Assembly (NCBI GenBank): GCA_051453625.1
Contig: JBOZIK010000001.1
Coordinates: 48,112,157 to 48,176,156 of the forward strand
Length of the DNA stretch: 64,000 nucleotides
Origin: Welwitschia mirabilis
Taxonomy: Eukaryota > Gnetophyta > Gnetopsida > Welwitschiales
Direction: 5' to 3'
Shown here: piece after piece, positions 1 to 11,419 of the stretch
Layout: each line of letters begins with the position of its first letter
Position numbering within the stretch: position 1 is the stretch's first letter
Program-made: the position numbers and the translations under genes
The notes under the pieces: model-generated
What the model saw: the letters and a program-made list of their open reading frames with translations, nothing else
Database searches by the model: none
Told to the model about the DNA's origin: nothing

Positions 1-64
1 GTTCAATACAAGTCCCTTTTTGTTTATTGTTATTATAACATGCCTTTTGGTCTTCTGGCTGTAG
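1..64 (+). other. Intron tail before the SNM1-family terminal exon
   Basis: T-rich sequence that ends in a canonical ctgtag acceptor at 59-64. The reading frame of the following exon meets a TAA at 36-38 when extended leftward, which fits an intron better than coding sequence. Confidence 0.6.
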
Positions 65-212
65 GTATGAAGTACCGTACAGTGAACACTGCAGCTTCAC
101 AGAATTGAAAGAGTTTGTCAAATTTATTGCACCTGAGATTATAGTACCCAGTGTAAATAATAACAGTGCTCAAGCAGCCAATAACATGATTAGTCTCCTC
201 CTCAGTGATTAG
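65..212 (+). CDS. Terminal exon of an SNM1/PSO2-family DNA cross-link repair nuclease (partial)
   Basis: The exon starts one base into a codon and reads YEVPYSEHCSFTELKEF onward to a TAG at 210-212, 48 residues in all. The VPYSEH-S-F-ELKEFV block followed by P-x-IIVPSVN is the signature of the DRMBL region that ends the beta-CASP metallo-beta-lactamase nucleases of the SNM1/PSO2/DCLRE1 family. These enzymes trim DNA ends during repair of interstrand cross-links in the nucleus. The catalytic beta-lactamase motifs lie in upstream exons outside the window. The frame is open and shows no damage, so this is probably a living gene, in contrast to everything else here. Family assignment is firm; which plant SNM1 paralogue it is cannot be decided from the tail alone. 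Confidence 0.8.
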
Positions 213-1195
213 TCAAATTGATTGTTGGTTCTGCTTGGCTACTTTGGTAATTTGAAGAAGAGGGGAAAAAAAGAGATATTTATTTGATACGATAATGTAT
301 TAATTCAACAGGTTGGCTGGTGAGTGGTTTATGTGGCTTCTTCTAATCTAGGAGTGGAATGTATAAAAACAGTTGGAACACATTTTTGTTTCCTGTGGGA
401 AAAAGAGACTGATGTCTTTATAAGAATGCTTCCTTATGTGTATTGTTTGCAGGATATTTCTGTTCCCTGGAAAATTGTGTCTTTTATGACATGGGAAATT
501 GTGGATGTAGACCTGTCAAACAATCCACATGTTTTTCTTCTACAGTAGGGGAAACCTAATGTTTATCTTAAAAAGGGTGTAAGACCAGAGTTTTACAGGA
601 GCTTTTTCTCCAGTTTTGGCAATCTCAATTTTAATCTATATTGTCCTATGTAAACTTCTGATTCTGATTCTGGTATATAATAGAGTTAGCGTTAGGCAAG
701 CATTAAGCCAAGGCAATAAGATCTACATGGTTTTTCTGATGTGTGTTTCCTAGGAGCTGCAGTTTGCTTCATCTTGGTACCAGAGCTTTCGATTTTTAGT
801 ATTGCTTGTGATTCTTAGGTTTGAGAGGAATGACACCAAAAGAGAGTTCACCATCACCAATGTCAACAAGAGGAAGAGATAGAGGCTGCTTGTATGCTTT
901 GGCTTGCAAGTTGGATATGAAGGTTTTAATGGAAGATACCGAGGAAGAAGAAGAGAGGTCTAAGAGAAGGAACTGCATCCTTAAAAAAAGTCGAAAAGAA
1001 CCCTAGTGTTAGACCATGTGAGGCTGCAAAGGAGAATCAAAAACACATAAGACATGCACCATGCACCACCTCAAGAACATACCTGCAGTAAAGATGCAAT
1101 GAGAATGAATCTGATCAAGAGAAGGGTCCTGCTATAGGAGAATCATGGAGAGAGCACATTCAAGGATGAGTTTGTTTGTTAATTTTGCTAACTGG
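213..1195 (+). other. 3' flank or 3' UTR of the SNM1-like gene, with a small unassigned ORF
   Basis: No clear coding exon was recognised. The base composition is richer in G and C than the repeats to the right, as expected next to a gene. An ORF at 821-1006 would give a 61-residue basic/acidic peptide with an EEEEERSKRR stretch. I do not recognise it, and it may be untranslated. The first AATAAA after the stop that I noticed is near 1576, inside retroelement debris, so the true polyadenylation site is not identified. Confidence 0.35.
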
Positions 1196-1213
1196 TAATG
1201 GAAGAGGATTTCT

Positions 1214-1530
1214 GTCATTTTAGACAGCGCATGCTTAGATAATTTGATTTCTTATATAGTGCTTGAAAAGTTGGGACTGTCCATTGTCACACATCCTTAT
1301 CCGTATTTTCTTATGATTAGAAAATGAACAACATACTTTAGTATGAGAGCAATGTGATATTCAAATTCAAAATTCATAATTATGTTGATTAAGTGAGATG
1401 TGATGTTGTAAAGATAGATGCCTTCTGCCTTTTGCTGGTTTGGCCTCTGGTGTGTGACAATGTATTTATGACCGACAATGTATTTATGAAAGGGCTGAAG
1501 AATAGATACAAAACCAGGCAGGATGATGAG
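1214..1530 (+). pseudogene. Ty3/gypsy retropepsin (aspartic protease) fragment
   Basis: Two adjoining frames, with one shift near 1350, read VILDSACLDNLISY...LEKLGL...HPYPY and then VRCDVVKIDAFCLLL-WPLV...LKNRY. This is the order found in gypsy protease domains: the DSG-type active site followed by N-x-(V/I)S, KL-L, HP-PY, then a Y-D-V-CDVV-MDA-LLLGRPW segment. The catalytic Asp codon (1223-1225) is still GAC, but the following Gly has become Ala, and stops occur at 1325 and elsewhere. No zinc knuckle or RT is attached in recognisable form. It is a relic lying just downstream of the host gene. Confidence 0.65.
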
Positions 1531-2409
1531 ATTTAAAATTTGCTTCCTTCTATATTAGAAATTTTCAAGCTAGAAAATAAAGTCAAGATGTGTTTATTTA
1601 GAGGAGGATATTTTAATTGATGTATGTGATATCAAGGAAAGGACGACCCGAAGATATAAGTATCATGACTACTTTATTAAATTTTCTAATGGAGGTAATG
1701 CGCATAACAAAGGGGTTATAGAAAATCGTCATGGAGGCCAAGATCCCCATATTCAATTTAGGGTACGAAATTTATTTTCAAGGTGGAAGGTATAATGCAG
1801 GGACATCCTTTTAATGAAGGATAGTTTTCACTTGCAAAATGTATTTGGAATGATAGTAGAGATATTAGCATGACTTCAGTAGAGGATGATTAAACTTTCT
1901 AGGTGATTTTTGGTATTTATTAGCATTTATTAGTGGGGTGATGAAACCTAAAAGTCAACCAATTGAATATTTGAAATAAGGGCTTAAAAAAATTTAAAAG
2001 AAGCCTTAGTTAAACACTAATTTGATGGATAAACCCTAAAAACCATAAAAAGACTAGGAAAACACTTTGTTTCAGGAACAATTGTGAAATGCTCAAATTG
2101 GTAGTTGAGTGGGAAATCTTTAAAGGAAAACTGTCATGAGGTTTTTATGAAGGATGAAGTCAAGGATTAGCATGTTGTCTTGGTTTTGATTGTAACTCTG
2201 CTAGTATTAAAAAAATTTGAATCGGGATGTGAGCTGAAAAGAAGGCAAAACATCTTTAAGTTGCATTGTGTTCTTGATTATTTTGATGTCCTTTCATCAC
2301 AGTTTTTCTTCATTGTGTTATTTGTTGAATGAAATTGTATTTATACGTTTTTGGTGCAGATCTCTGTCACTAAAAATGTTTAAATAAAGACTTATAGGAT
2401 GATGATTGG

Positions 2410-2545
2410 GTAAAGTATCTAAAGCCTGAATTGTAGAAAATTGAAAGGGATCATACATGGGATCTAGTACATAGTTGGGGAAAAATGGTTTTCCATTAAC
2501 AAACTAAATGTGGTAGGCGCTATATTCAAAAACAAAGTCAAAATT
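2410..2545 (+). pseudogene. Possible copia reverse-transcriptase N-terminal scrap
   Basis: One frame reads LKPEL-stop-KIERDHTWDLV, resembling the start of copia RT (M-EE---IE-N-TWELV). A second frame, shortly after, gives IFKNKVKIG, resembling the W-F-NK-- block that follows it. The match is short and broken. If real, it lies on the same strand as the accessory-ORF scrap at 3147 and could come from the same dead copia element. Confidence 0.3.
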
Positions 2546-2917
2546 GGTAGCACAATGTCTCAACCCAAAAACTCCTATTTTGCTCTATTAGTTAGCAGGC
2601 TCATTATTTAGACAATTACAAAATTGATAATCTGTAATTTGTGTTATTAGTAAAGATTTATACTTGACTACTTGCTATATTGTGTTTCGGATTAGTAGAC
2701 TTTGCACGGATTTATATTTAATATTCATTGTGTTGTTTACATATGTTACCTAAAATTTTGTAGTTTGATGTGGCTAATTTTAATATCTTTTCTTATTAAA
2801 TTAATATACTTATAACTTAGCTTTTTATTGCTTTTCAAATTTGAGCAAGTGAAATGATAGTATCTTGTTTATTGGGATATTATTTCTATGAAAGTACCAT
2901 CTATTATAGTACATATT

Positions 2918-3105
2918 CTAAATTTGCTGTAACATTAGTATAGCTACGATTGGTTTGGAGGGCATAACTCTTTATAAATATTATGATGTTCATACTAGCT
3001 ATATCTATGCATTGCTAATTTGGTATAGTATTAGTATAGCTACGATTGGTTTGGAGGGCATGACTCTTTATAAATATTATGATGTGCATAATACCTATAT
3101 CTAGG
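2918..3105 (+). repeat. Tandem duplication, 96-bp period, two copies
   Basis: The stretch around attagtatagctacgattg (2934) recurs at 3030 with only a few differences, extending through tttataaatattatgatg in both copies. No coding capacity seen. Confidence 0.85.
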
Positions 3106-3146
3106 ATTCGTATTATACAAGATAGCCAAACCTTTGATCTATCTAA

Positions 3147-3614
3147 ATGCCTCTTAGCATCATCTTAGAACATATGGACACAAAAAGAAATGTACCCTTA
3201 CCTTGCTTAATCACAGATTTGTTTTACAATGCCATCCGTTCCTTTTTACCCTATGATAATTGGGATAGAGCCTTATTTGAAACTATTACACCTAGAAAGG
3301 TTACTCAAGTTTAGAAAAGTAAGGCTTTAGATTGGGTCTCAGGACATCAAAGAAGATAACAAGAAGAAGTAACTCTAGAAATACAAGAAGGAGTTGAATT
3401 TTATTCTCCTCCTCCTTCTTATGTTACTGGAAGAAGCAAGGATCCTGAGAGTGAGTCCTCACATGTACCATCTTCTCCATCACCTTCCCATCATCAGTCA
3501 TCATCTTCTTCTTCTTGTAAGACTTTCTTAGAGCCTTTGTTTAAATCAAAGAAAACATGGCTTATGAAATTATGGAAGAAAATGAAGAGGATTGGAAAAA
3601 AAACAAGCATTTAA
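3147..3614 (+). pseudogene. Decayed retroelement accessory ORF fragment
   Basis: One frame reads MPLSIILEHMDTKRNVPLPC followed by LITDLFYNAI, then with two stops continues to a Ser/His/Pro-rich stretch (about 3400-3525) and a Lys-rich end. An EHM...LP-LIT-L(F/C) block is what I associate with the plant-retroelement domain often named putative plant transposon protein (Pfam PF20167), carried as an extra ORF by LTR retrotransposons. The accessory ORFs at 32870-33985 and 37060-39000 look like the same family. Assignment is from memory of the family pattern, not from a search. Confidence 0.4.
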
Positions 3615-3874
3615 AACAAGAGAGCAAGGGATAGAGAGAGAGTTGCACTTAGTTATCATTCTTCCACAGAGATATATGTGGTAACTTAATCAAAAGGTGC
3701 AAGATTAATTCTACTTACAATGAAAAACTCAAATAAAACAGAAACTTAAGAGAAAAAGTGATCTTCGATTGACTACGCAAGGAAACAAAAATGCTCCAAG
3801 GATTTAGTGATTCATGCAACTCTCCTTCTTGGCTCCAATAATTCCTATATCCTAAAAATTTGAGATCAAGTAAG

Positions 3875-4083
3875 CTCCAACTAAAAATTGGTAATGGTAA
3901 ATAAGTGTGTAATAACAAGGAAAGAATGAAACACACTTAGAATTAGTCCTACCTAAATATTACTAATGCCAAATTAATGTGTAATAACAATGAAATGGTT
4001 TAAATTAATTCTAAAAATGGTTTCACCTAAATATTGTCAATGCCAAGTAAATTGTGCAATAACAATGAAAGAGGTTAAACCAG
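3875..4083 (-). repeat. Internal 65-78 bp tandem repeat inside the LTR, three copies
   Basis: Three degenerate units each contain a version of gtgtaataacaatgaaa, at about 3906, 3981 and 4055. The sister LTR keeps the same array at about 8930-9115, so the repeat predates insertion. Confidence 0.75.
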
Positions 4084-4271
4084 TTGGTATATTAAAGTCT
4101 GAAAAATATACATTACATTAATGAAAGAATAGAAGAAGAAGAAGAAGAACTCCTTAACTATCATTGAACATTCTGCCCCAAAAAAGATTATCAGAGCATC
4201 ATGACGTCCTACTCTCCAAGTCTTCCCCACATTAAACCAACCAAAATATGTTTACAATGGATGCTCAAGGC

Positions 4272-4280
4272 CCTTTTATA
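4272..4280 (-). promoter_or_regulatory. TATA box of the LTR
   Basis: The minus strand reads TATAAAAGG near the middle of the LTR. The sister LTR has TATAAAAGT at the equivalent place (9303-9311), and the related LTR at 21704-22962 has TATAAAAGG. Conservation in three LTRs supports a former core promoter. Confidence 0.65.
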
Positions 4281-4918
4281 GATGAAGGCAGGTTTGGGGA
4301 GTTACATTGTGATTGTGTTAGGCGGCAGTTACATGAGGGAGGTTACTTAAAGGCAATTACATAAGGCGGAAGTTATAAATATTTGGTATTTAGCCATAAA
4401 GAGGATTTCTTTATATATAATGCAAACATGGCAATGATGTGTTTCTTGACTACTGATGATACTATCGATGGACGCCATATCATGTTTATTCCATGTGATC
4501 ATCCTTGCTGTCGTCACATGTCGCTGCAACATGTTGATTTGTACTTTTGCTAAGTGTAACTGGAGTTTAAGATTAAATCTGATTTATTTTCAATTGAGCC
4601 CATAAGGGACATGTGATTATTTCCCTAAATAGATTCAGGAACATGAGTTTTGCTGCATTTTTCATTAGAAGTTCGACGACACCGATAGTTTTGGCTAGTG
4701 GTGCCAATGTTTGGAGCCGAAGTTTGATTGGTTTATGCACAATTCTTCTAAAGGCTGTAATATGCCTTCTCATGTTAAGGGAAGTCCATATTTTCATGCA
4801 AAAGTAATGAAAAGGACAAAAAACATTAATATGTGATAAAACCATTAATTTAATGTTTCTCCCTATGCTAAATCGATTAATTGTACTTGCTTAGAATGTC
4901 AATATTGGCACGTAAACA

Positions 4919-4930
4919 CACCCCCTAACT
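4919..4930 (-). other. Polypurine tract of the minus-strand element
   Basis: The minus strand reads AGTTAGGGGGTG immediately before the LTR start TGTTTACG, the expected site for plus-strand priming. Confidence 0.6.
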
Positions 4931-7900
4931 AGTCTTTTGCTAGTCCCTTAGTAAAAAGTTGATGAAGAAATGGTGGTATGGAAAAATTGACTAGGTAAAA
5001 ATGGAAAGCAAGAAAATGATACGACATTTTTGGAAAATTTTGCTCAATTTTTAATAATGAGGTATCAAAAAAAAAAAAAATCCAGTAAAAATGGATGCCA
5101 TATCCCCTAACCAAAATTTAACTTGATCCTCAAAGTTACAAAGATAGAAAATTTCTACAAGGCCTTTGATGTAAGTTAATTATATGGCTACCAAATGAGT
5201 TAGATGAATGTATTTAGGGAAAACAATACAATGCAAGGCTTAAACTAAAATGCAATGTTTATGGAACACCAAACATGCAACCTATTGAAAGATTCCATTA
5301 TCCACAACTTAAAAAGATAGACTACCTAAATTGATGGCTACATTTATTGAAAATTTCTTACATTTTATTCTAACTTTAAATGTGTTACAATATCATACAA
5401 AAAAGATATCCTCTAAGTAAACTTGTAAGTAATAAAAAATTAGTTAAGCAAATTCTCAAGTACACAAGTTAAAGAAAAGTAATCACAAAAAGCATCCCCA
5501 ATTCCATGTTCTTCATTCTAATGTACCTTTTTGCACAATCATGCCTTATTCCTTGTTTTAAGAATATTGATCTAATTGGGCGTTGAATATTGTGACATCT
5601 CCTTCCAATAGAGTTAAGCATGTTGATGAATGGAGGAATTAGTGATGTATTTCTAGTGAGCACTTATAGCCCCAATGCAATTAAACATGTCATAAATTAA
5701 ATCATTAAAGCTGTATTACTCACAAGCATCCATAGCTCCAATGTAATAAACTAAACCCAATTGTTAATGATTACTAACTAATGTGCTTTTGGAGAGGAGA
5801 TATTTTTATTTTTGTTTTAATCATCCTTTTCATATTCAATACATTTTTATGCACATAAAGGGGTCATTGGCTTATTAGCCTAATCAAGGTAATTCTTGTC
5901 CCCATAAAATGCTTTGGAAAACAATTTACTTAGCATGAAAGTAGATTCCAATTTAATTCAACTACATTTTCTGGTTAGGATATCTTAAGTGAAAATAAAC
6001 CTTAACAAGTTAATTTGAAAATAAGCAACACCTGTTCTCTAAAAATTACAGGTAAACTTAAATTCTACCTAGTTCAAAATAATAAAGCAATCACTGATTA
6101 ATGGTTTAATCCAATTAAGGGTTATCGACTAAGATTATCTAATATAAGGAACTCATAGATGGATGGAAGGGGAGGGTGGTGGTGGATTTTATTAAATGAA
6201 TCCAAATGAAGGATGGTGGAAGATGAAATCTAAGGAGATGATGGTTTATTTAGTGGATAGGATGGAATCTTGGATTTCCTACCTAAAAATGTTTAAGACA
6301 ATGATTATATAAGTGGAAATGCTTGGGTGGTTTGAGGCGTGAAAGGATATTAAGCACAAAATTTTTAACATTTTTAATTTTTTAAACCAAAATTTATTCT
6401 AAAAGGAAAATATGATATAAAAGAAAATCCTAATTTAAAATCACACAAGGAAGCTAAAAATTGCTCAAGGCTTTTCGCAAGTTATTACACACGTGACTAT
6501 TCAAAATGGTAAATGTGATGTTTGAATGAGGTGTCAAAATTATACAATGCATTTAAAGAAGAGAGTAAATGCCTATAAACATTTATATATGAATTCATAA
6601 AATTTCAAAGAATATTAACATTAGCAGTAAAATTTATTCATTTGAAATTAGCAATTTTCCATCCCTTAGCCTGTTTCTGTTTACTCAAAAATTTATGCAA
6701 GACCTCATTTTTGGGTGCAAACAAAGGTGAATTGGAAATCATTGAAGACGAATGATTATCAAAAGAAATATTATAAAATGGTTCCAAAGTTACAAAATCT
6801 CTGTCTTCATCATTAAAGTCTTATTCAAAAGATAAAGATGAAAATATCATACTTGATTCAAGAGTTTGTTGAAAAAAGATTGGTCATAGAAAGGCTCTAG
6901 GCTAATATTCTCCTCTTTATTAATGTTATGCACTAGTGACATTGGTTGAGGTTCAAGGATAGCCTCATTTTCAATATTGCTACTTCTTTAGTGTCGCCTA
7001 TTGATTCGTTCTTTGTTGTATGACATTCTAATTTGTCATTTTTCTCAAATGATTGCTCACTAACTATAGATTGATCATTGTCATCTAAAATGTCTAATCC
7101 CACTATGAAGTACAATCCAAAGGCACCTAATCGATCACTATCTAAGGCATGTCTAAACTTAGGGTCCTCTCAGCTTTCCTCGTAGGTTTCATCTTTGGCT
7201 TCTTCAAGGGTCTCTTCCTCATTACTATGGGATATAATTTTGGATTCATCAATTCTAGTTTCATTAATCCCTTAAAAGTCTTCTAAGTTTTTAAGCTCAT
7301 GGAATGTAGGAAGGATTTTTACTTCTTATTGTTAATTAAGGACCCTAAGATTTTAAGTGGTTTTCGTAGTATATCTTTTCAAAGACTGAGCATCAGTTTG
7401 AGGTGTGTTGGAAGAAGATTCAGAATCATCTTCTAGAAATCTCTAAAACATATCCTCAATGGAAGATGAGATGGTTTATTGGATGTATGAAGATGATGGG
7501 TGGTAATCAAAAGGTAATAAAGGGTATGAATTAAAGGATGATGAAAGATATGGGAAGGAAAATGAAGGATATGAATCAAAATATGAAATTGAGATCAAGG
7601 GATAAGGATTATGAGGGGTAAAAGAAGGTGGGGGATCAAAATATAATGAGGATATACAATTTTTGAAATTCATAATTGCAAGTAGGTTGATCATCATATG
7701 GACAGGGTTGAAGATACTCTACAAAGGTTTATCTAATTCAAATAAAGTTTCTTATGGTTCATTTGGATTGATTATGATTCTAAAGACCGTTAAGAATAAA
7801 TAGGTTATGGATTAGAAGGTGTTTGAAATGGAAAATGCATTTAACTTATTGTCAAAGGATTAGAAAACATGTTACAATTTGGGCCTAAGGTTCATATTTT

Positions 7901-8608
7901 CCTAATTTTTCAGAGTTTTAGAGAAAACCTATGAGTAGAAAAAGTTTAAAGAGATTACAAAAAGGTCTATGTTCAAGGTTCTTGGTGTTTGAAGTAGAAA
8001 GCTAGCAGTGACAATCAAGTAAGGTGATGATGTCAGTCTAATTATGCAGAACGATTTAAGAAAAGAAATAGAGGGTTCACTTAGTTAACATAATAGGTTT
8101 TGAATTATAGGATCTGAGAAATTTTTTTTAAAAGAATCCAAATTAATGTAACTTGAAGATTTACAACCTAGGGAAATAAACCTAACATTTTTAATTTTTC
8201 TTAAGATTTAACAAAAACAGAAATTGAAAAAAAAAATTACAAATTTTTATAAAAACAAAATACATAAAATAAATTATTAAAGTTTGATTCAATTTTGATT
8301 TAGGATCTTAGGTTTTATTTTCACTTGTAGGAAAGTCGTTAGACCTATAGCACCAAATATTAGACATAAAAATGTAGTTTTAGCTATTAGAAAAGATAAT
8401 CAAACTAAAAAATTTGGATTAGTTCAGGTTTTATTGCAAATGGATTAGTGCCTACTACTAAAAGGAAAAGAAAACATACAAAACAAAGAGAAAAGGACTA
8501 CTTTGGGTATACTAGAAGAAGGACCAATACCCGCTAGTGAAAAAATAAAATCTAACTAAAATTGCAAGAATAAAATTATGCACTCTTCAAATAATTATCA
8601 TGCAAATA
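4931..8608 (-). other. Interior of the non-autonomous element
   Basis: Only short broken frames are present. One minus-strand ORF (7697-7476) is rich in Tyr, Pro, Ser and Phe with repeated YPSF/SYP words, which may be a gag C-terminal remnant; another (7115-6933) is acidic and unrecognised. A 250-bp part (5650-5890) matches 25673-25930 of the second family member in inverted orientation, including the word ggctaataagccaatgacc. Close to the primer site, a repeated word of the type AGTGGTNGGTACTAGTC appears in degenerate form (about 8440-8545). Confidence 0.6.
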
Positions 8609-8626
8609 TCCCTGGTAATGGCACTA
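8609..8626 (-). other. Primer binding site for tRNA-Asp, decayed
   Basis: On the minus strand the site reads TAGTGCCATTACCAGGGA. The perfect complement of the plant tRNA-Asp 3' end is TGGCGCCGTTGCCGGGGA. There are 13 matches out of 18; all five differences are transitions, and all three CpG sites have been lost. Confidence 0.75.
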
Positions 8627-8639
8627 AAATATGCTCATA

Positions 8640-9921
8640 GCGTTGTAGTGATCTGGATTTAAAACTAAGTTTGCTCTTAGTTATCATTCTTTCACAGAGA
8701 TATATGTGCTAACTTAATCAAAAGATACAAGATTAATTCTACTAATAATGAAAAACTCAAATAAAACTAAAAATTAGAAAGTTGAGAGAAAAAGTGATCT
8801 TCGATTGGCAATGCAAGAAAATGAAAATTCTCCAAGGATCTAATGATTCATCCAATTCTTCTACTTTGCTCTAATGATTCCTATATCCTGAATCTTGAAG
8901 ATCAAATGAGCTCCATCTAAAGATTGCTAATTCCAAATGATTATGCAATAACAATAAAAGAGTGAAACACACTGAGAATTAGTCCTCCCTCAATATTGCT
9001 AATGTTAAATTCATGTGTAATAACAATGAAAGGGTTTAAACTAATTCTAGCAATGTTCCCAGCTAAATGTTTCTACTAATAAGTAAATTATGCAATAATA
9101 ACGAAATGGCTCAAACCAGTTCTTATATTAAATCTTAAAAAATATACATTACATCAATGAAGGAAGATAAGAAGAAGAAATCCTCAACTATCCGTGGACA
9201 TTCTGCCCCCAAGAAAGATTATCAGAGTGCTATGATGTCCTAGTCTCTAAGTCTTCCCCACATTAAGCCAATTAAAAAATATTTATAATGGGTGCTAAAG
9301 GCACTTTTATAGATAAGGGAAGACTTAAGGAGTTATGCCATGGTAGCATTAGATGGAAATTACATAAGGGGGATTACTTAAGGATGATTACATAAGAAGG
9401 AAGCTACAAATATTTAGTATGTAGCCACAATAAGGATTTCTTTATCTTCTAATGTAAACATGGCAATGATGTATTTTCTAACTATTGATGATGCTACCAA
9501 TAGATGTCATGTCATGTTTCCTCCACATGATCATCCTCGTTATTGCCACATGTCACCATGACGTGTCAATTTATATTTTTACTAAGTGTCACCAGAGTTT
9601 AAGTTTAAATCCGATTTGTTTTTGATTGAGTGCATAATTGAAATGTGATTATTTTTCTAAATAGATTTAAGAACATGAGTTTTATAGCATTTTTCCTCAA
9701 AAGTCTAGCGACACTGGTAGTATTGGTTAGTGGCGTCAGTGTTTAATGCTAAAGTTTGGTCAGTTTATGCATAGTTCTTCTGAAGGCTGTAATATACCTA
9801 CTCATGTAAAGGGAAGTTCATATTTTCATGCAGAAGTAATTTAAAGGGCAGAAAACATTAATATGTGATAAAACCAATAATTTAATGTTTCTCCCTATGC
9901 TAAATTAATTAATTATACTTG
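8640..9921 (-). repeat. 5' LTR of the minus-strand non-autonomous element (end lost in gap)
   Basis: Direct repeat of 3610-4918. The match breaks off at atacttg (9915-9921), about 29 bp short of the LTR terminus seen in the sister copy; the rest lies in the N run. Confidence 0.8.
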
Positions 9922-10001
9922 NNNNNNNNNNNNNNNNNNNNNNNNNNNNNNNNNNNNNNNNNNNNNNNNNNNNNNNNNNNNNNNNNNNNNNNNNNNNNNN
10001 N
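9922..10001. other. Assembly gap (80 N)
   Basis: The run of N interrupts the outer end of an LTR. Sequence to the right (10002-10168) contains a G/A-rich stretch at about 10046-10092 and no recognised feature. Confidence 0.95.
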
Positions 10002-10491
10002 ACATTCCATTTTATCATGTTACGTTAAGAACATAATTAGAAATGCTTGGTAGAGGAGGAGGGGAGCCGAGGACGGAGGAGGGGTGGTGGTATTAGTATT
10101 TCACTTAATTGGTATATCTCAATCACGCTAAAGTTAAATAAAATTTGGCATACCAAGAACTTACACTAGGACATTTTCATCATTACAATTTTTGATGCTG
10201 TTCATCATTTCTCATTATTTGCTTTAGGAACTGGCAAAATGCTGAGCAGGTGTGTGATAACATGGAAAAATTGATATTTAAACCAAGTACTTTGAGCTAG
10301 TTTTGGATGTTTATGATGTTAATACCATGACCTTAATTATTTTATATTATTATAGCTAAATTTCACTACAAAAACTGATTTTTTATATTTACCTATGCTC
10401 TTATCAAGTTTAAGGCTAAATGTAGATGCATGGATGAGGATCCAAAGTTGTGTTAAGCAAATTAGCTAGCAACACCAGTTTAAGAAGTAGC

Positions 10492-10503
10492 AACATCGGT
10501 TAC
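10492..10503 (+). repeat. Target-site duplication of the LINE, left copy
   Basis: aacatcggttac here recurs exactly at 16135-16146 directly after the A-run. The uninterrupted copy B has the related single site agcattgattac at about 16712. Confidence 0.85.
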
Positions 10504-10639
10504 GACGACCCAAAGCAGACTGGGATATGTTAGGGTTTGTGTTGAGATTGCTCCGGAGCATGCGCTCCCATCCTCGATCTGCCTCAAGGGCCCTGGTGAC
10601 GCTGTCCTGGAATAAAAGATCCAGTATAAGTGGACACCA

Positions 10640-10975
10640 TTGAGATGCAGCCTTTGTATTTGCTTTGGACATAATTCGGATTCCTATCCCCAAAAGAAGA
10701 AAATCTCTCAGATCTGGAAACCTGTTATCAATAACCCTAACCCTTCACAGCATGAAGTTTCAATCACAAAGGAGGATGTAAGCCCTCCTCAATTGGCAAT
10801 CGCCATGGGGGAAAGGCCCACCGAATTTATAGGTTCTTTGTTCACAGCTGGTGAAAGCTCGGTGGGGCGCATCTGTCCTCAGACTGAATTAGGATTTCCT
10901 CGTGCAGGAGGAGCGGGTTGTCAGATTAATGATTTAGGGGCTGCTACCCCCAAAACTCAAAACTTATCGAATTAA
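10640..10975 (+). pseudogene. LINE ORF1 C-terminal part with a broken zinc knuckle
   Basis: The frame, with upstream codons, reads KWTPLRCSLCICFGHNSDSYP, the place where plant L1 ORF1 proteins carry a C-x2-C-x4-H-x4-C zinc knuckle. The last Cys is Tyr, a one-base G-to-A change. ORF1 proteins bind the LINE RNA and act as nucleic-acid chaperones. The rest (to residue 111) is Pro/Gly-rich and low in conserved features, as usual for this region. The frame stops at 10973, and the next ORF (11153-11416) may continue ORF1. Confidence 0.6.
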
Positions 10976-11419
10976 GGAAAAGGCCAAATGTTTTCTTTAG
11001 AAGGATTTAGTGCTAGAAAATGCAGTAGAGAGGTGACCCCTCTTCCCTGCTCAGCACATGATAACCTCCAAGAATCGCCGGTCATTGGTAAAGTTGTCTC
11101 GCTGCAACGCACTCTGGTCCGCTGTTAATCTGCTAGCCATGCCCAGAACGATTTGCAAGCTGTCTTAGCTCCTCGTCTCACATCTAACAAATCTCTTGTG
11201 GAGGAAATTTTCAATCAATCAATCTTAGAAGGTCAGTTATCTATTGATCCCTCTTTGTTATCAAAAAATATTGGAAGCATTAGTATCGACATTACACCAA
11301 GAAACGACCCACAGCAAAATAATGTAGTTGCAAAACCCAACCCCTCGCTGTTAATTAATCGTAAATCCAAAAGGGGAAAAGATAAAGGGGGGCCTGATAT
11401 TGCAAAACTAGGTTAATGC

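Larger units (their letters stand above)
3610..4918 (-). repeat. 3' LTR of the minus-strand non-autonomous element
   Basis: On the minus strand it starts TGTTTACGTGCC directly after the purine tract. It matches 8640-9921 over its length, with a 21-bp pyrimidine insertion near its far end (about 3620-3642). Clear similarity on the plus strand begins at ttgcacttagttatc (3643). Confidence 0.8.
3610..9921 (-). mobile_element. Non-autonomous LTR retrotransposon (LARD-like), minus strand
   Basis: Two direct repeats of about 1.3 kb (about 3610-4918 and 8640-9921) bracket a 3.7-kb interior. Read on the minus strand, the order is 5' LTR (8640-9921 and into the gap), primer site complementary to tRNA-Asp (8609-8626), leader, a region with short ORFs, purine tract (4919-4930), 3' LTR (4918 down to about 3610). 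No protease, RT, RNase H or integrase was found in the interior, so the element would have depended on proteins from a related gypsy element. The outer end of the 5' LTR lies in the gap at 9922-10001, so no target-site duplication can be checked. A second member of the family lies at 21704-25950. Confidence 0.75.

Noticed and set aside
821-1006. Small ORF downstream of the SNM1 exon as an additional exon
   Set aside because: The SNM1-like frame already ends with a stop at 210-212 in the normal C-terminal region; no family match for the peptide.
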